Source: Hymenobacter aranciens (GTDB lineage Bacteria; Bacteroidota; Bacteroidia; Cytophagales; Hymenobacteraceae). From it: DNA of 64,000 nucleotides. The notes under the pieces were generated by a model. The model saw nothing but the letters and a program-made list of their open reading frames with translations, was not told the DNA's origin and searched no databases. How positions within the stretch are numbered: position 1 is the stretch's first letter; each line of letters opens with the position of its first letter. The stretch lies in the NCBI RefSeq assembly GCF_030580865.1, contig NZ_JAUQSY010000014.1, positions 1 to 64,000 of the forward strand, written 5' to 3'. Positions 1 through 7,257 of the stretch are shown here, piece by piece. The translations under genes and the position numbers were made by a program.

Positions 1-36
1 TTCATCCTGAGCCAGGATCAAACTCTCCATTGTAAA
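1..36 (-). rRNA. rrs: 16S ribosomal RNA, 5' end only
   Basis: The reverse complement of positions 9-26 reads AGAGTTTGATCCTGGCTC, the universal 27F site near the 5' end of bacterial 16S rRNA. The gene is on the minus strand and runs off the left edge of the window. The mature 5' end is estimated at about position 33-36 by comparison with other 16S genes. The sequence to its right is therefore the leader and promoter region of an rRNA operon. Confidence 0.97.
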
Positions 37-124
37 ATTTTCTACACCCTAGCGTACTAGGGCTGATGTCGAGTGCTAATCCGACTCGTATTGACGAGTT
101 TAATTAAATGTTACGCTTGTTGTC

Positions 125-152
125 GGTTTGTTTTAATTGCTTAAAACAAACC
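125..152 (-). other. Perfect hairpin in the rRNA leader
   Basis: Two 12-base arms (125-136 and 141-152) are exact reverse complements around a 4-base loop, about 90 bases upstream of the mature 16S end. It sits in the transcribed leader and could be part of a pre-16S processing stem or an antitermination structure. I found no clear boxA beside it. Confidence 0.6.
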
Positions 153-273
153 TTACCATTTGTCTTTTCCAGTCATTCAAAGAACTTGTGCGACTTCCAG
201 TTGAAGTGGCAGTGTGGGCTGCGATTCAGCCCTTTCTCGTTGCGATTGCAGCGGCCCGTTGTATTTGGGAGTG

Positions 274-777
274 CAAAGGTACGAGGTTTATTTTACTTTC
301 CAAACGTTAGGCGAAAAATTTTTAGTGTTTTTCGTTTCAGCTTTTCGAGTGATTCGCCTCCTATTGAAGCGGGGTACAAAGGTAGTAAACTTTTTCGACT
401 TTCAAAACTCGGAGTGAAAATTTTTGAAGATTTTCGTCGTTGTTCTTAAAGTTCGTCACTACCTATTGTAGTGAGTTTACTAGGATAACAAACTAAAAAA
501 GTGTTTGTTGTTTTGCTCTTTCGAACACTCTTGTTTTATTTGGGAGTGCAAAGGTAGCGGTATTTTTTGACTTTCCAAGTTTCGGGCGAAAAATTTTTAG
601 AATTTTTCGTGTCGCTTTTCAAGTCTGGCCGCCTCCTGTTGAAGCGGGGTGCAAAGGTACGAGCCTTTTTCGAATTGACAAGGATTTTCAAAATTTCTTT
701 TGGAATCCGGTTTGTCTTTCGCCCTCGTCCTTTCGATTTGGGAGTGCAAAAGTAGTGAGTTGTTTTGGGGATTCCAA
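274..777 (-). promoter_or_regulatory. Five tandem rRNA promoters
   Basis: Five copies of the Bacteroidota -7 box (TAnnTTTG on the minus strand) occur at 274-281, 377-384, 549-556, 652-659 and 747-754. Four read TACCTTTG and the last TACTTTTG. Each has a TTG -33 element at 301-303, 403-405, 576-578, 679-681 and 775-777, with spacers of 19, 18, 19, 19 and 20 bases. All point toward the 16S gene. Stacked promoters fit the high, growth-rate-linked expression of rRNA operons. The rest of 37-880 shows no credible gene. Confidence 0.9.
303..665. repeat. Tandem duplication of the promoter block, about 275 bp
   Basis: The segment around 308-385 is repeated with changes at 583-660. Both copies carry a GCGAAAAATTTTTAG stretch and a CGCCTCCT.TTGAAGCGGGGT stretch before the -7 box. 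The first and third promoters, and the second and fourth, are each exactly 275 bases apart. This indicates that a two-promoter unit was duplicated. Confidence 0.8.
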
Positions 778-881
778 GACTGGGGGTGGAATTTGTGGGG
801 GATTAGAAGGCTTTTTTGACTGAGCGGGCGGCTCAGCGCTATTTGTCAGCGGGTTATTTTTAGGAGAAATGTGAAAAGGTT

Positions 882-2207
882 TCAGCGGATGAGTTCGGGG
901 GCGAAGAATTCGGTGAGGTTGGGGCGGGTGGGGCGGGGGCGCTGGGCTTCGTATTGGCGGATTTGGGTGCCTAATTGGGCGAGGAATGGCTGGCCGATGG
1001 TGTCGTATTCGTAGGCACCGTCGTTGATGATGCCGTCCTGGTTGAGGTAGAGGACGGCGCTGATGAGGAATTCGGACTGGTGGAGGGAGTCGGCGAAGTA
1101 GGCGACATCGGCGAGGTAGCCGTGGGACATGCCGACGATGTTGTAGATGCGAAGGGCTTTCTCGTGGGGGCGGTCGGGGTTGCGGCCGTAGTAGAGGTAT
1201 TTTTTGTAGGCGTCGAAATAGGCTTGGCTTTTATAAAGGCTGAAGCCGGACTCGTGGGGGGTGGCGTGGAGGTAGCGGCGGAGGAAGGCGTAATCCTGGG
1301 GAGTGAGGTGGGGGCGCTGGGGGGCGGGGATGGTTTCGGGGAAGAGGGCGAGGCGGAGGAGGGCGGTGATGTCGGCAAGGGGGAGGTGGTTGGCGGTGGT
1401 GAAATCGTAGGGCTCGCGGATGATGCGGCCACCAGCCTGGTAGGCGCGGCCTTTGCGGACGGGGCCGAGGGGACTACTATAAGGAGTGGGGTTGGTTTGG
1501 GGGGGCTGATGGTAGATGGTATCCTTGGTTGCGGTGAAGAAGGTGATGGGGTTGGTGTGGCGGTTGGCGGCGGTGTCGCAGGGGGCGAAGCGGCGGGTGA
1601 TGCGGGCGTTGGGGTAGCCGAGCTGGTGGAGGCGCTGGTTGAGGGGGCGCTGGCCGAGGAATTCGTAGAGGCGGTTGTAGGCGACGTTGTCGCTGACGAG
1701 GAGCATTCGCTTGATGTAGTTGCCGACGGTGGCGGTGCGGTCGGAGTCGGCGGGGGTGGCGAAGGGGACGGCGGTCTGGCAGCGGAAGGCAGTGCCGGTG
1801 GCCATGATGCTGCGGCGGGTGAGGTTGGGCTTTTTGAGGTCGTTGAGCTTTTCTAAAGACAAGAGGCAGACGGGGAGCTTGACGAGACTGGCGGGGTTAA
1901 AGTACTGGCGCGAGTTGAGGTGGTAGGTGTGCTGGGTGAAGGTGGGCCGGCTCTGGAGGTCGCGGTTGATTTGGGTGTAGATGATTTGCAGCTCGTACTG
2001 GGAATTGTCGGCTACTCTCCTTAATAGAGAAGTAGTGTGGAGCAAGGAATCGAGGAGTGGGGAGTCAGTTTGACTTAGCCTCTCCTCCCCTCCCCCGGCA
2101 CTGCGCACAGGGGAAACCTGACGGGCTTCGCTCAGGAACACGGCGGCTAGGGTCACTCCTATTAATAGTATGGAAAGAAGGCGGGCGGGATTGAGCGAGG
2201 TTTTCAT
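882..2207 (-). CDS. Secreted or anchored serine hydrolase, class A beta-lactamase-like
   Basis: The 441-residue protein begins with a hydrophobic export signal or anchor (about residues 9-26). It carries an SxxK motif (Ser107-Leu-Val-Lys110) and an SDN motif (172-174) with the spacing expected for the penicillin-recognising serine hydrolase fold (beta-lactamase2 family). No clear KTG triad is visible; a MSHG stretch near residue 356 may hold that place. It is longer than true class A beta-lactamases and there is no direct evidence of antibiotic hydrolysis. A periplasmic peptidase or esterase role is equally possible. It is the first gene upstream of the rRNA promoters and reads in the same direction. 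Confidence 0.75.
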   Translation of the reverse strand: MKTSLNPARLLSILLIGVTLAAVFLSEARQVSPVRSAGGGEERLSQTDSPLLDSLLHTTSLLRRVADNSQYELQIIYTQINRDLQSRPTFTQHTYHLNSRQYFNPASLVKLPVCLLSLEKLNDLKKPNLTRRSIMATGTAFRCQTAVPFATPADSDRTATVGNYIKRMLLVSDNVAYNRLYEFLGQRPLNQRLHQLGYPNARITRRFAPCDTAANRHTNPITFFTATKDTIYHQPPQTNPTPYSSPLGPVRKGRAYQAGGRIIREPYDFTTANHLPLADITALLRLALFPETIPAPQRPHLTPQDYAFLRRYLHATPHESGFSLYKSQAYFDAYKKYLYYGRNPDRPHEKALRIYNIVGMSHGYLADVAYFADSLHQSEFLISAVLYLNQDGIINDGAYEYDTIGQPFLAQLGTQIRQYEAQRPRPTRPNLTEFFAPELIR

Positions 2208-2282
2208 AGAATAGCGGAAAAGGAAACGGGCCCTGATGTTGCCATCACGACCCGAGTTGATACCTTATATAATAGGTGCGCG

Positions 2283-3563
2283 TTAATCGGCCAGCGGGAT
2301 GCGGCGTTTGGCGAGCATGAGGTTGCTGTCGGTTTGGCGCCAGTTGTAGCCGGTGCCGAAGGGGAGCGGGCGGGCTTTGTTGACGCTGTCTTTATAGGCG
2401 GCGGTAAGCTCAGGCTGGTAGTGCTTGGCGAAGAGGTTGATGGGGCGGCGGTAGGTGCCGTAGTGGGTGAAGTTCCAGGCGCCCTTTTGGAAATACTTCA
2501 TGGCGATGCCGGAATCGTCCTGCAGAAGGTAGCGGCTGCGGCGGAGCACGGTGCGGCGAACCTGATTGAAGTAGCTTTTGTGCATGAGGTAGCTGGCCGA
2601 CTTCAGGTAAGTGGTGAGGGGGCCGAGGCTGCGCACGAAGGTGAGCGGGGCCGGGTTGCGACCGAGTTTGGCGTCGCTGAGGTCGGCCGAGAAGTAGTAG
2701 ATGGTTTGGGCGTGGCCGTCGGGGGCGCGGAGCTTTATTTCGGCACCGGGGATGGGCTTAGCTAACGCTGACCTTTGGTTGACGGTGGTAGCCTGGGCCG
2801 AATCGGGCGTGGCGGCGTCCTGGAGTTGGCCGGCGGCATCGATTTTCACGGGGCGCACCGAAAGGATTTGGTGACCGGTGCGGGCGGCGAAGAGCATGAT
2901 GAGCGGTACGGCCCCGTCGAGTTCGACGGATTTCAGGTCCACGGCCATGTCGTTGGTGCGGAAAAAACTAAAGTTCAGCACCGACCAGAGCGAGGACTTG
3001 ATGGCCGGGAAGAGCTTGGGATTTTGCAGGGAGCTGCGGGCGGGGGCGCTGCCGACGGGCTCGAGGCCAATCATGACGTAGGTTTCGCTGCGGGGGAACA
3101 TCGTGACGACGTTCAGAAAATCGGGGCCGCTGAAGGGGTAGAAGATGGTGGGGCTGTTTTGCTGGACGGAGTCGAGTTCGGTGGCGGCCCATTTAGTCAT
3201 GGGCGCGGTGTGGGTGGCGGTGTACTTCTGCCAGCTTTTGTTCTGGTCCTTGGCGAAGGCTTGCCAGGCGGGCTGCTCGGTGAGGTGCAGCAGGTCGGAT
3301 TGGGCGCTGGGGCGCTGGCCGCCGAGGTAGGCGGCGATGTTCTGCACGTCGGCGGTGTCGGGCGCGGGGGTGGCAGCGGGCTCGGTTGGGGCGGCTGCGC
3401 TGGGGGCGGCGGCTACGGTATCGGCAGTAGCAGGCGCAGCCGCGGGCTTCGCTGAAGTCTCGGTTTCGGTGACCGTGGTGGTTTTGCTGGACTCGGAATT
3501 GCAGGCGGCCAGGGCCAGCAGGGCGACGGGGAGCAGCCGCAGCGCGGCAGAACGGAGGTGCAT
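2283..3563 (-). CDS. Lipoprotein of unknown function
   Basis: The 426-residue protein has a lipoprotein signal peptide with the lipobox LALAAC (Cys21). An Ala/Thr/Pro-rich low-complexity linker follows (about residues 23-70), as in surface or periplasmic lipoproteins held away from the membrane. The remaining 350 residues form a globular domain that I do not recognise; it includes a TIFYPFSGPDFLN stretch and a Tyr/Arg-rich C-terminal part. It lies between the serine hydrolase and the permease with separate spacing, so an operon is not obvious. The ATG that places the signal peptide at the N-terminus is the natural start. Confidence 0.7.
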   Translation of the reverse strand: MHLRSAALRLLPVALLALAACNSESSKTTTVTETETSAKPAAAPATADTVAAAPSAAAPTEPAATPAPDTADVQNIAAYLGGQRPSAQSDLLHLTEQPAWQAFAKDQNKSWQKYTATHTAPMTKWAATELDSVQQNSPTIFYPFSGPDFLNVVTMFPRSETYVMIGLEPVGSAPARSSLQNPKLFPAIKSSLWSVLNFSFFRTNDMAVDLKSVELDGAVPLIMLFAARTGHQILSVRPVKIDAAGQLQDAATPDSAQATTVNQRSALAKPIPGAEIKLRAPDGHAQTIYYFSADLSDAKLGRNPAPLTFVRSLGPLTTYLKSASYLMHKSYFNQVRRTVLRRSRYLLQDDSGIAMKYFQKGAWNFTHYGTYRRPINLFAKHYQPELTAAYKDSVNKARPLPFGTGYNWRQTDSNLMLAKRRIPLAD

Positions 3564-3610
3564 ACTATACTAAGGAGTGCGTGATGACGGGTGCAAAGTA
3601 CGGGACTAGC

Positions 3611-4933
3611 TCAGCTTTGGGCAGCGGCGGGGCGGCCGAGGTGGCGGGCGACGAAGTATACCAGTGCGCCGACACCTAGCGTGAGCAGGCCGTAGAGCGA
3701 CTCATACGGCTTATCGCGCAGGATGAAAAAAAGCGTCCAACCGCTCAGGAGCAGGAAAAGCAGTGGCGTGACCGGGTAGCCCCAGGCCCGGTAGGGGCGC
3801 ACCAGCTCGGGCCGGCGCCAGCGCAGCACGAATACACCGAGCACGGTGAGGAAGGTAAATAGATTCAACACAAAGCCCGCGTACACCAGTACTTCCTTGA
3901 AACTGGGCTTCAGAATAAACGCCAAAGTGATGACGGTTTGGAGCAGCAGGGCGCGCACGGGAATGCCCGCCGGGCTTTTGTGAGCGAGAAAACCGAGGGC
4001 GGGCAGGTCCTCCCCCATCGTTTGGACGATGCGCGGGCCGGCGAAAATCATGGAGCTAATGGTGGACACCAGCAGTACGGCGATGACGCCACCCATGAGG
4101 CGGCCCACGGTGGGGCCGAACAGCGAGGTGGCAGCCACGAAGCCGACTTCGAGCTGGCCTTTCAACCCTTCCAGCGGGGTGGAGCGGAGGAACACGTAGT
4201 TCAGCCCCACATATAAGAGGAGGACCAGCCCGGTACCGGCCAACAGGATGCGCGAGAGGTTGCGCTGTGGGTTGTGGATTTCGCCGGTGAGGTAGGCGGC
4301 GGCGTTCCAGCCCGAGTAGGCGTAGCTCACATACACGAGGCTCACGGCGAAGGCGGGGGTGAGCAGGGCCTGCCAGTCGGCCGTGGCGGGCAGCAGGCGC
4401 AGGGGCTGCCCCTCCCCTACCAGCAGCCCGGCCCCGATGAAGGCCACCAGCACCAGCACTTTCAGCACCGTCACCAGCACCTGCAGGCGGCTGCCGGCGC
4501 GGGTGCTCAGGCCGTGAATGAGCGTGAGCCCCAGCACCACGGCGATGGATAAGTTACGAGGTTCGAGCGCGGGCCACACGCTTTTGGCGTATTCGCCCAA
4601 GGCCAGCGCGGCCAGCGCGGTAGGAGCCGCAAAGCCTACCGTGGCCGATACCCAGCCCGACAGAAATCCCAGCGCCGGATGGTATATCTGGCTGAGGTAG
4701 TGATACTCGCCCCCCGAGCGGGGCATGGCGGCCGCCAGTTCGCCGTAGCTCACGGCTCCGCAGAGGGCCACAAGGCCGCCCACCAGCCATAGCATCAGCA
4801 GCGCGAAGGGGCTGCTGATGCCCAGCACCTGGAAGCCGAGACTGGTGAAGACGCCCGTGCCGACCATGTTGGCCACCACGATGGCCGCGCCGGTGAGAAA
4901 GGAGATTTTGTAGGGACTGGCAGTTTCGGGCAT
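3611..4933 (-). CDS. APC-family amino acid permease
   Basis: The 440-residue protein has about twelve hydrophobic segments. Its first membrane helix contains the APC-superfamily hallmark GTGVFTSLG, and SYGELAAAMPRSGGEYHYL follows in the second and third helices, as in LAT/YjeM-type transporters. It should exchange or import amino acids across the inner membrane; the substrate cannot be told from sequence. Length and the C-terminal run of helices match the family. It lies downstream of the DUF2480 gene, separated by a short array of 21-bp repeats. Confidence 0.88.
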   Translation of the reverse strand: MPETASPYKISFLTGAAIVVANMVGTGVFTSLGFQVLGISSPFALLMLWLVGGLVALCGAVSYGELAAAMPRSGGEYHYLSQIYHPALGFLSGWVSATVGFAAPTALAALALGEYAKSVWPALEPRNLSIAVVLGLTLIHGLSTRAGSRLQVLVTVLKVLVLVAFIGAGLLVGEGQPLRLLPATADWQALLTPAFAVSLVYVSYAYSGWNAAAYLTGEIHNPQRNLSRILLAGTGLVLLLYVGLNYVFLRSTPLEGLKGQLEVGFVAATSLFGPTVGRLMGGVIAVLLVSTISSMIFAGPRIVQTMGEDLPALGFLAHKSPAGIPVRALLLQTVITLAFILKPSFKEVLVYAGFVLNLFTFLTVLGVFVLRWRRPELVRPYRAWGYPVTPLLFLLLSGWTLFFILRDKPYESLYGLLTLGVGALVYFVARHLGRPAAAQS

Positions 4934-4981
4934 AGCGCAAAGATGCGAACTTCTCGGGTGGGCCCCGCCATGTCTTTGCGC

Positions 4982-5065
4982 ATCTCCGAAGCTTCTTCGG
5001 ACATCTCCGAACCTTCTTTGGGCTATTCCGAAGCTTCTTTGGACTACTCCGAAACCGCAGCCGCT
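4982..5065. repeat. Degenerate 21-bp tandem array A, about 4 units
   Basis: Units start at 4982, 5003, 5024 and 5045, exactly 21 bases apart, each containing TCCGAA followed by a CTTCTT-like stretch. The first three fill the gap between the permease and DUF2480 genes and the fourth runs into the end of the DUF2480 gene. The period and the CCGAA core are shared with the arrays at 33131 and 61548. Confidence 0.75.
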
Positions 5066-5574
5066 ACCTTCGGCCGCTTATACAGCGGCACCGTGCTGCA
5101 CGGCTCGCCATACATGATGCTGGCCGCCACCGGCAGCAGCTTCTGCATGATGGCCACGTAGGCGAAGGTGGGCACGGGCTTGTCGCCGCAGCCTTTTATC
5201 ACCAGCCTGGCATCCTGGTAATCGGCCGGGTTGAGGGTAGCAATGGCGGTTTCAAACAGCGATTGTTCGAGCGCGGCCAGGTCGCCGAATACGTAGTGGT
5301 GGGCCTGGCCCTGTAGTTTCGACGCCAGCAGCATGTAGGCCCAGGTGGGCACAATGGCATCGGCCGAGCAGATGATGGCGACGTTCTGACCGGCGTACTG
5401 GGTCCAGTCGTGGGTTTTGATGAACTCGCGGAAGTCCTTTTCGCGCAGCATCAGGCCGTGGAAGAGGTTGTCCTTGATGTCGTACAGCACCCGCTCGCCG
5501 GGGTGGAGGTAGTCTTCGAGGTTGAGGGTAACAAGGCCGGAATTGGCCACGCGGTTCGTGAATAGGGGTTCCAT
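5044..5574 (-). CDS. DUF2480 family protein
   Basis: The 176-residue soluble protein matches what I know of the DUF2480 family of Bacteroidota. It opens with NRVANSGLVTLNLEDYLHPGERV and has a conserved KGCGDKPVPTFAYVAIMQKLLPVA stretch near the end. No signal peptide or membrane segment is present, so it is probably cytoplasmic. Its biochemical role is unknown. It ends inside array A and starts next to a 39-bp-arm palindrome that separates it from tsaB. Confidence 0.85.
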   Translation of the reverse strand: MEPLFTNRVANSGLVTLNLEDYLHPGERVLYDIKDNLFHGLMLREKDFREFIKTHDWTQYAGQNVAIICSADAIVPTWAYMLLASKLQGQAHHYVFGDLAALEQSLFETAIATLNPADYQDARLVIKGCGDKPVPTFAYVAIMQKLLPVAASIMYGEPCSTVPLYKRPKVAAAVSE

Positions 5575-5588
5575 AAGAACGGTAAATT

Positions 5589-5703
5589 AGAACGTCATCC
5601 TGAGCGCAGCGAAAGGACCTCGCCCGCTTCGTTGCAGAAGTAACTATTTACTAGCGCGACCGGCGCGGGCGAGGTCCTTTCGCTGCGCTCAGGATGACGT
5701 TCT
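5589..5703. repeat. GTCATCCTGAGC palindromic element, copy 1
   Basis: Two perfectly complementary 39-base arms (5589-5627 and 5665-5703) flank a 37-base unique centre. The outer motif AGAACGTCATCCTGAGC and inner motif GAAAGGACCTCGCCCGC recur at 58897-59048 and 63474-63620. It lies between tsaB and DUF2480 and could also end transcripts, but it has the look of a dispersed, REP-like intergenic element. Confidence 0.9.
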
Positions 5704-5706
5704 GTT

Positions 5707-6432
5707 TTACTTCGCTTTCGGCGTCGTCGTGTACACTTCTTTCAAATAAAACGGCTCGTAGTACGCCACGTCCTGAAACTGCTCCTTCCGAAACAGCTCC
5801 AGCCCCAGCGCCCCCACGGCCACCGCTGAGGGCATCACGCCATCGAGAAACGCCGCGGCCGCCGCCTCTGGCCGCAACGCCCGAAACTTAGCCGCCCCCG
5901 AGCCGAAGAATAACAACGAGTGCCCCGCCATTTGTTCGGCCAGCGTGTCGGCGTCGAGGATGAGGGGGGCGGGCGGCAGCACCTCCTGCCCGTCGGCGCG
6001 GTAGAGGGCGGCGTACACTTCCTGCCGCCGGGCGTCGAGCATCGGGCAGTAGAGCCAGGCCTCGGGCCGGGCAGTAGCGGTGGCTACCTGGTGCGCCAGC
6101 GCCTGCAGCGTGCTCACGGCCACAAGCGGAATATCAAGCGCGAAGCACAGCCCCTTGGCCGCCGCCCCGCCGATGCGCAGGCCGGTATAGGAGCCCGGCC
6201 CGTCGCTCACAGCCACGGCGGCGAGGTCGACGGCACGGTGGCCGGTGTTGGCCAGCAGCTGCTCGATGAGCACCGTGAGGTGGCTGGAGTGCGACTTTTC
6301 CAGCCGCAGTTCCGACTGGCCGAGCAGGGCCCCATCGGCCACGCGGTGCAGCGCAATGGAGCAGATGGGCGAGGAGGTTTCGAGGGAGAGGAGGAGGGAC
6401 TGTGCCAATGGTCTAATTATAAGCTTCCGCAT
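5707..6432 (-). CDS. tsaB: tRNA threonylcarbamoyladenosine biosynthesis protein TsaB
   Basis: The 241-residue protein has the ASKHA-fold N-terminus LLSLETSSPICSIAL and the TsaB signature SDGPGSYTGLRIG with the following KGLC. TsaB is the non-catalytic partner of TsaD and TsaE in making t6A at position 37 of ANN-decoding tRNAs in the cytoplasm. Length is normal for the family. Its ATG overlaps the end of the upstream small gene by about 20 bases, so the two may be cotranscribed. The palindrome at 5589-5703 lies just past its stop. Confidence 0.93.
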   Translation of the reverse strand: MRKLIIRPLAQSLLLSLETSSPICSIALHRVADGALLGQSELRLEKSHSSHLTVLIEQLLANTGHRAVDLAAVAVSDGPGSYTGLRIGGAAAKGLCFALDIPLVAVSTLQALAHQVATATARPEAWLYCPMLDARRQEVYAALYRADGQEVLPPAPLILDADTLAEQMAGHSLLFFGSGAAKFRALRPEAAAAAFLDGVMPSAVAVGALGLELFRKEQFQDVAYYEPFYLKEVYTTTPKAK

Positions 6433-6715
6433 CAGGAAGCATGCGCTTCAGTTGAAATTCGTACTCGTCAGTAAATAACTCGGTGGATGGCCAAGGGTGC
6501 TGCTCACTTTTCCCGCTCCAAGTGAGATGCACAACGGCTAATTGACTACTACCGTCCAGGCTGAAAAGCACGTCGTCGCAATCAATCCGCTGAGCTATTG
6601 CTTTCACCTGACAACCGTAGAGCATCGATTCAGCAGGCAACTCCTGCTGTAACTCATTGACGAAAGTGGAGCCTATGCTTTCTGCAATTGCCGTCCAAGG
6701 CTCGATGAATTCCAT
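6413..6715 (-). CDS. Small conserved protein of unknown function
   Basis: I place the start at the ATG at 6715 (100 residues, beginning MEFIEPW) rather than the ATG at 6772, because the extra 19 codons lie over the terminator of the next gene upstream. The protein is acidic and soluble. It carries AVVHLTWSGKSE followed by a WPSTELF stretch, a pattern I associate with small uncharacterised bacterial proteins that are sometimes orphan immunity-like. No catalytic motif is visible. Its 3' end overlaps tsaB. Confidence 0.65.
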   Translation of the reverse strand: MEFIEPWTAIAESIGSTFVNELQQELPAESMLYGCQVKAIAQRIDCDDVLFSLDGSSQLAVVHLTWSGKSEQHPWPSTELFTDEYEFQLKRMLPDAEAYN

Positions 6716-6723
6716 AAGCAAAT

Positions 6724-6754
6724 AAAAAAGCAGGTACCTCACAGCACCTGCTTT
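6724..6754 (-). terminator. Intrinsic terminator of the coiled-coil gene
   Basis: On the minus strand AAAGCAGGT and ACCTGCTTT (6746-6754 and 6727-6735) form a stem followed by T6. It lies downstream of the gene ending at 6820. Confidence 0.75.
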
Positions 6755-6772
6755 CTTGGTAAGGCAGTTCAA

Positions 6773-6800
6773 AATTACTTCGCTCCCGCCGACTTTCGCG
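6773..6800 (-). pseudogene. Remnant copy of the 3' end of the CtpA gene
   Basis: The minus strand here encodes ARKSAGAK and a stop, nearly identical in DNA and protein to the true end of the S41 protease gene (ARKSAGTK, stop at 7258). About 25 of 28 bases match. The coiled-coil gene lies between the two copies. The remnant suggests that the coiled-coil segment was inserted, or that the protease 3' end was duplicated. Confidence 0.6.
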
Positions 6801-6819
6801 CTAGTAGCGTAGCATGCTT

Positions 6820-7233
6820 CTACTTGCTTCCACTTAACAGCTCAATCATCCGGTCCATTTTACCATCAAGATTGGTGACCTTCATATTCGTAACCATTAC
6901 CGTAGTTTCCAAAGTACTAAGCCGTGCACTCATCATCGTTACCTCGCTGGTGAGTGCGCCCTGTCCCTCTATCAGCACACTTACTGCTTGCTTGATTTCG
7001 CCTACCTCTTGCTTCACTTCTGCGAGTTCTTGCAGTAGAAATCCGGTGTTGTCGCTCTGTTGCGAGCCCAAGCTGGCAACCTGGTTGAGTTGATTGACAA
7101 TCTGATTGAGTTGGCCAGTAACCTGAGTAAGTTGGTTGTTAGCTTGATTAAGCTGCGCCGTGTGGCGGTCAGCCACCGCCAGCGTTTGTGCAACGAGCGG
7201 TTCGAGTTGGTCGAGGCGTTGGTCGGCAGTCAT
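6820..7233 (-). CDS. Coiled-coil protein of unknown function
   Basis: The 137-residue protein is almost entirely heptad-like, with runs such as QLNQANNQLTQVTGQLNQIV and SARLSTLETTVMVTNMKVTNL. A long parallel coiled coil is predicted, with no signal peptide, membrane segment or catalytic motif. Such proteins often serve as oligomerisation or scaffold subunits. It sits between the protease gene and a remnant copy of the protease's 3' end, which suggests it arrived later. It has its own terminator at 6724-6754. Confidence 0.65.
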   Translation of the reverse strand: MTADQRLDQLEPLVAQTLAVADRHTAQLNQANNQLTQVTGQLNQIVNQLNQVASLGSQQSDNTGFLLQELAEVKQEVGEIKQAVSVLIEGQGALTSEVTMMSARLSTLETTVMVTNMKVTNLDGKMDRMIELLSGSK

Positions 7234-7257
7234 AACAAAAAGTCTTGAGCCTTAAAG

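Noticed and set aside
37..880. Short frames at 108-449, 214-417 and 567-755 as genes
   Set aside because: They cover the tandem promoters and leader of the rRNA operon, share the duplicated DNA and have no protein-like features.
975..1856. Long plus-strand open frame opposite the serine hydrolase gene
   Set aside because: Its translation is low-complexity Gly/Val/Glu with no fold signal, while the minus-strand frame has signal sequence, SxxK and SDN motifs. It is a GC-rich shadow.
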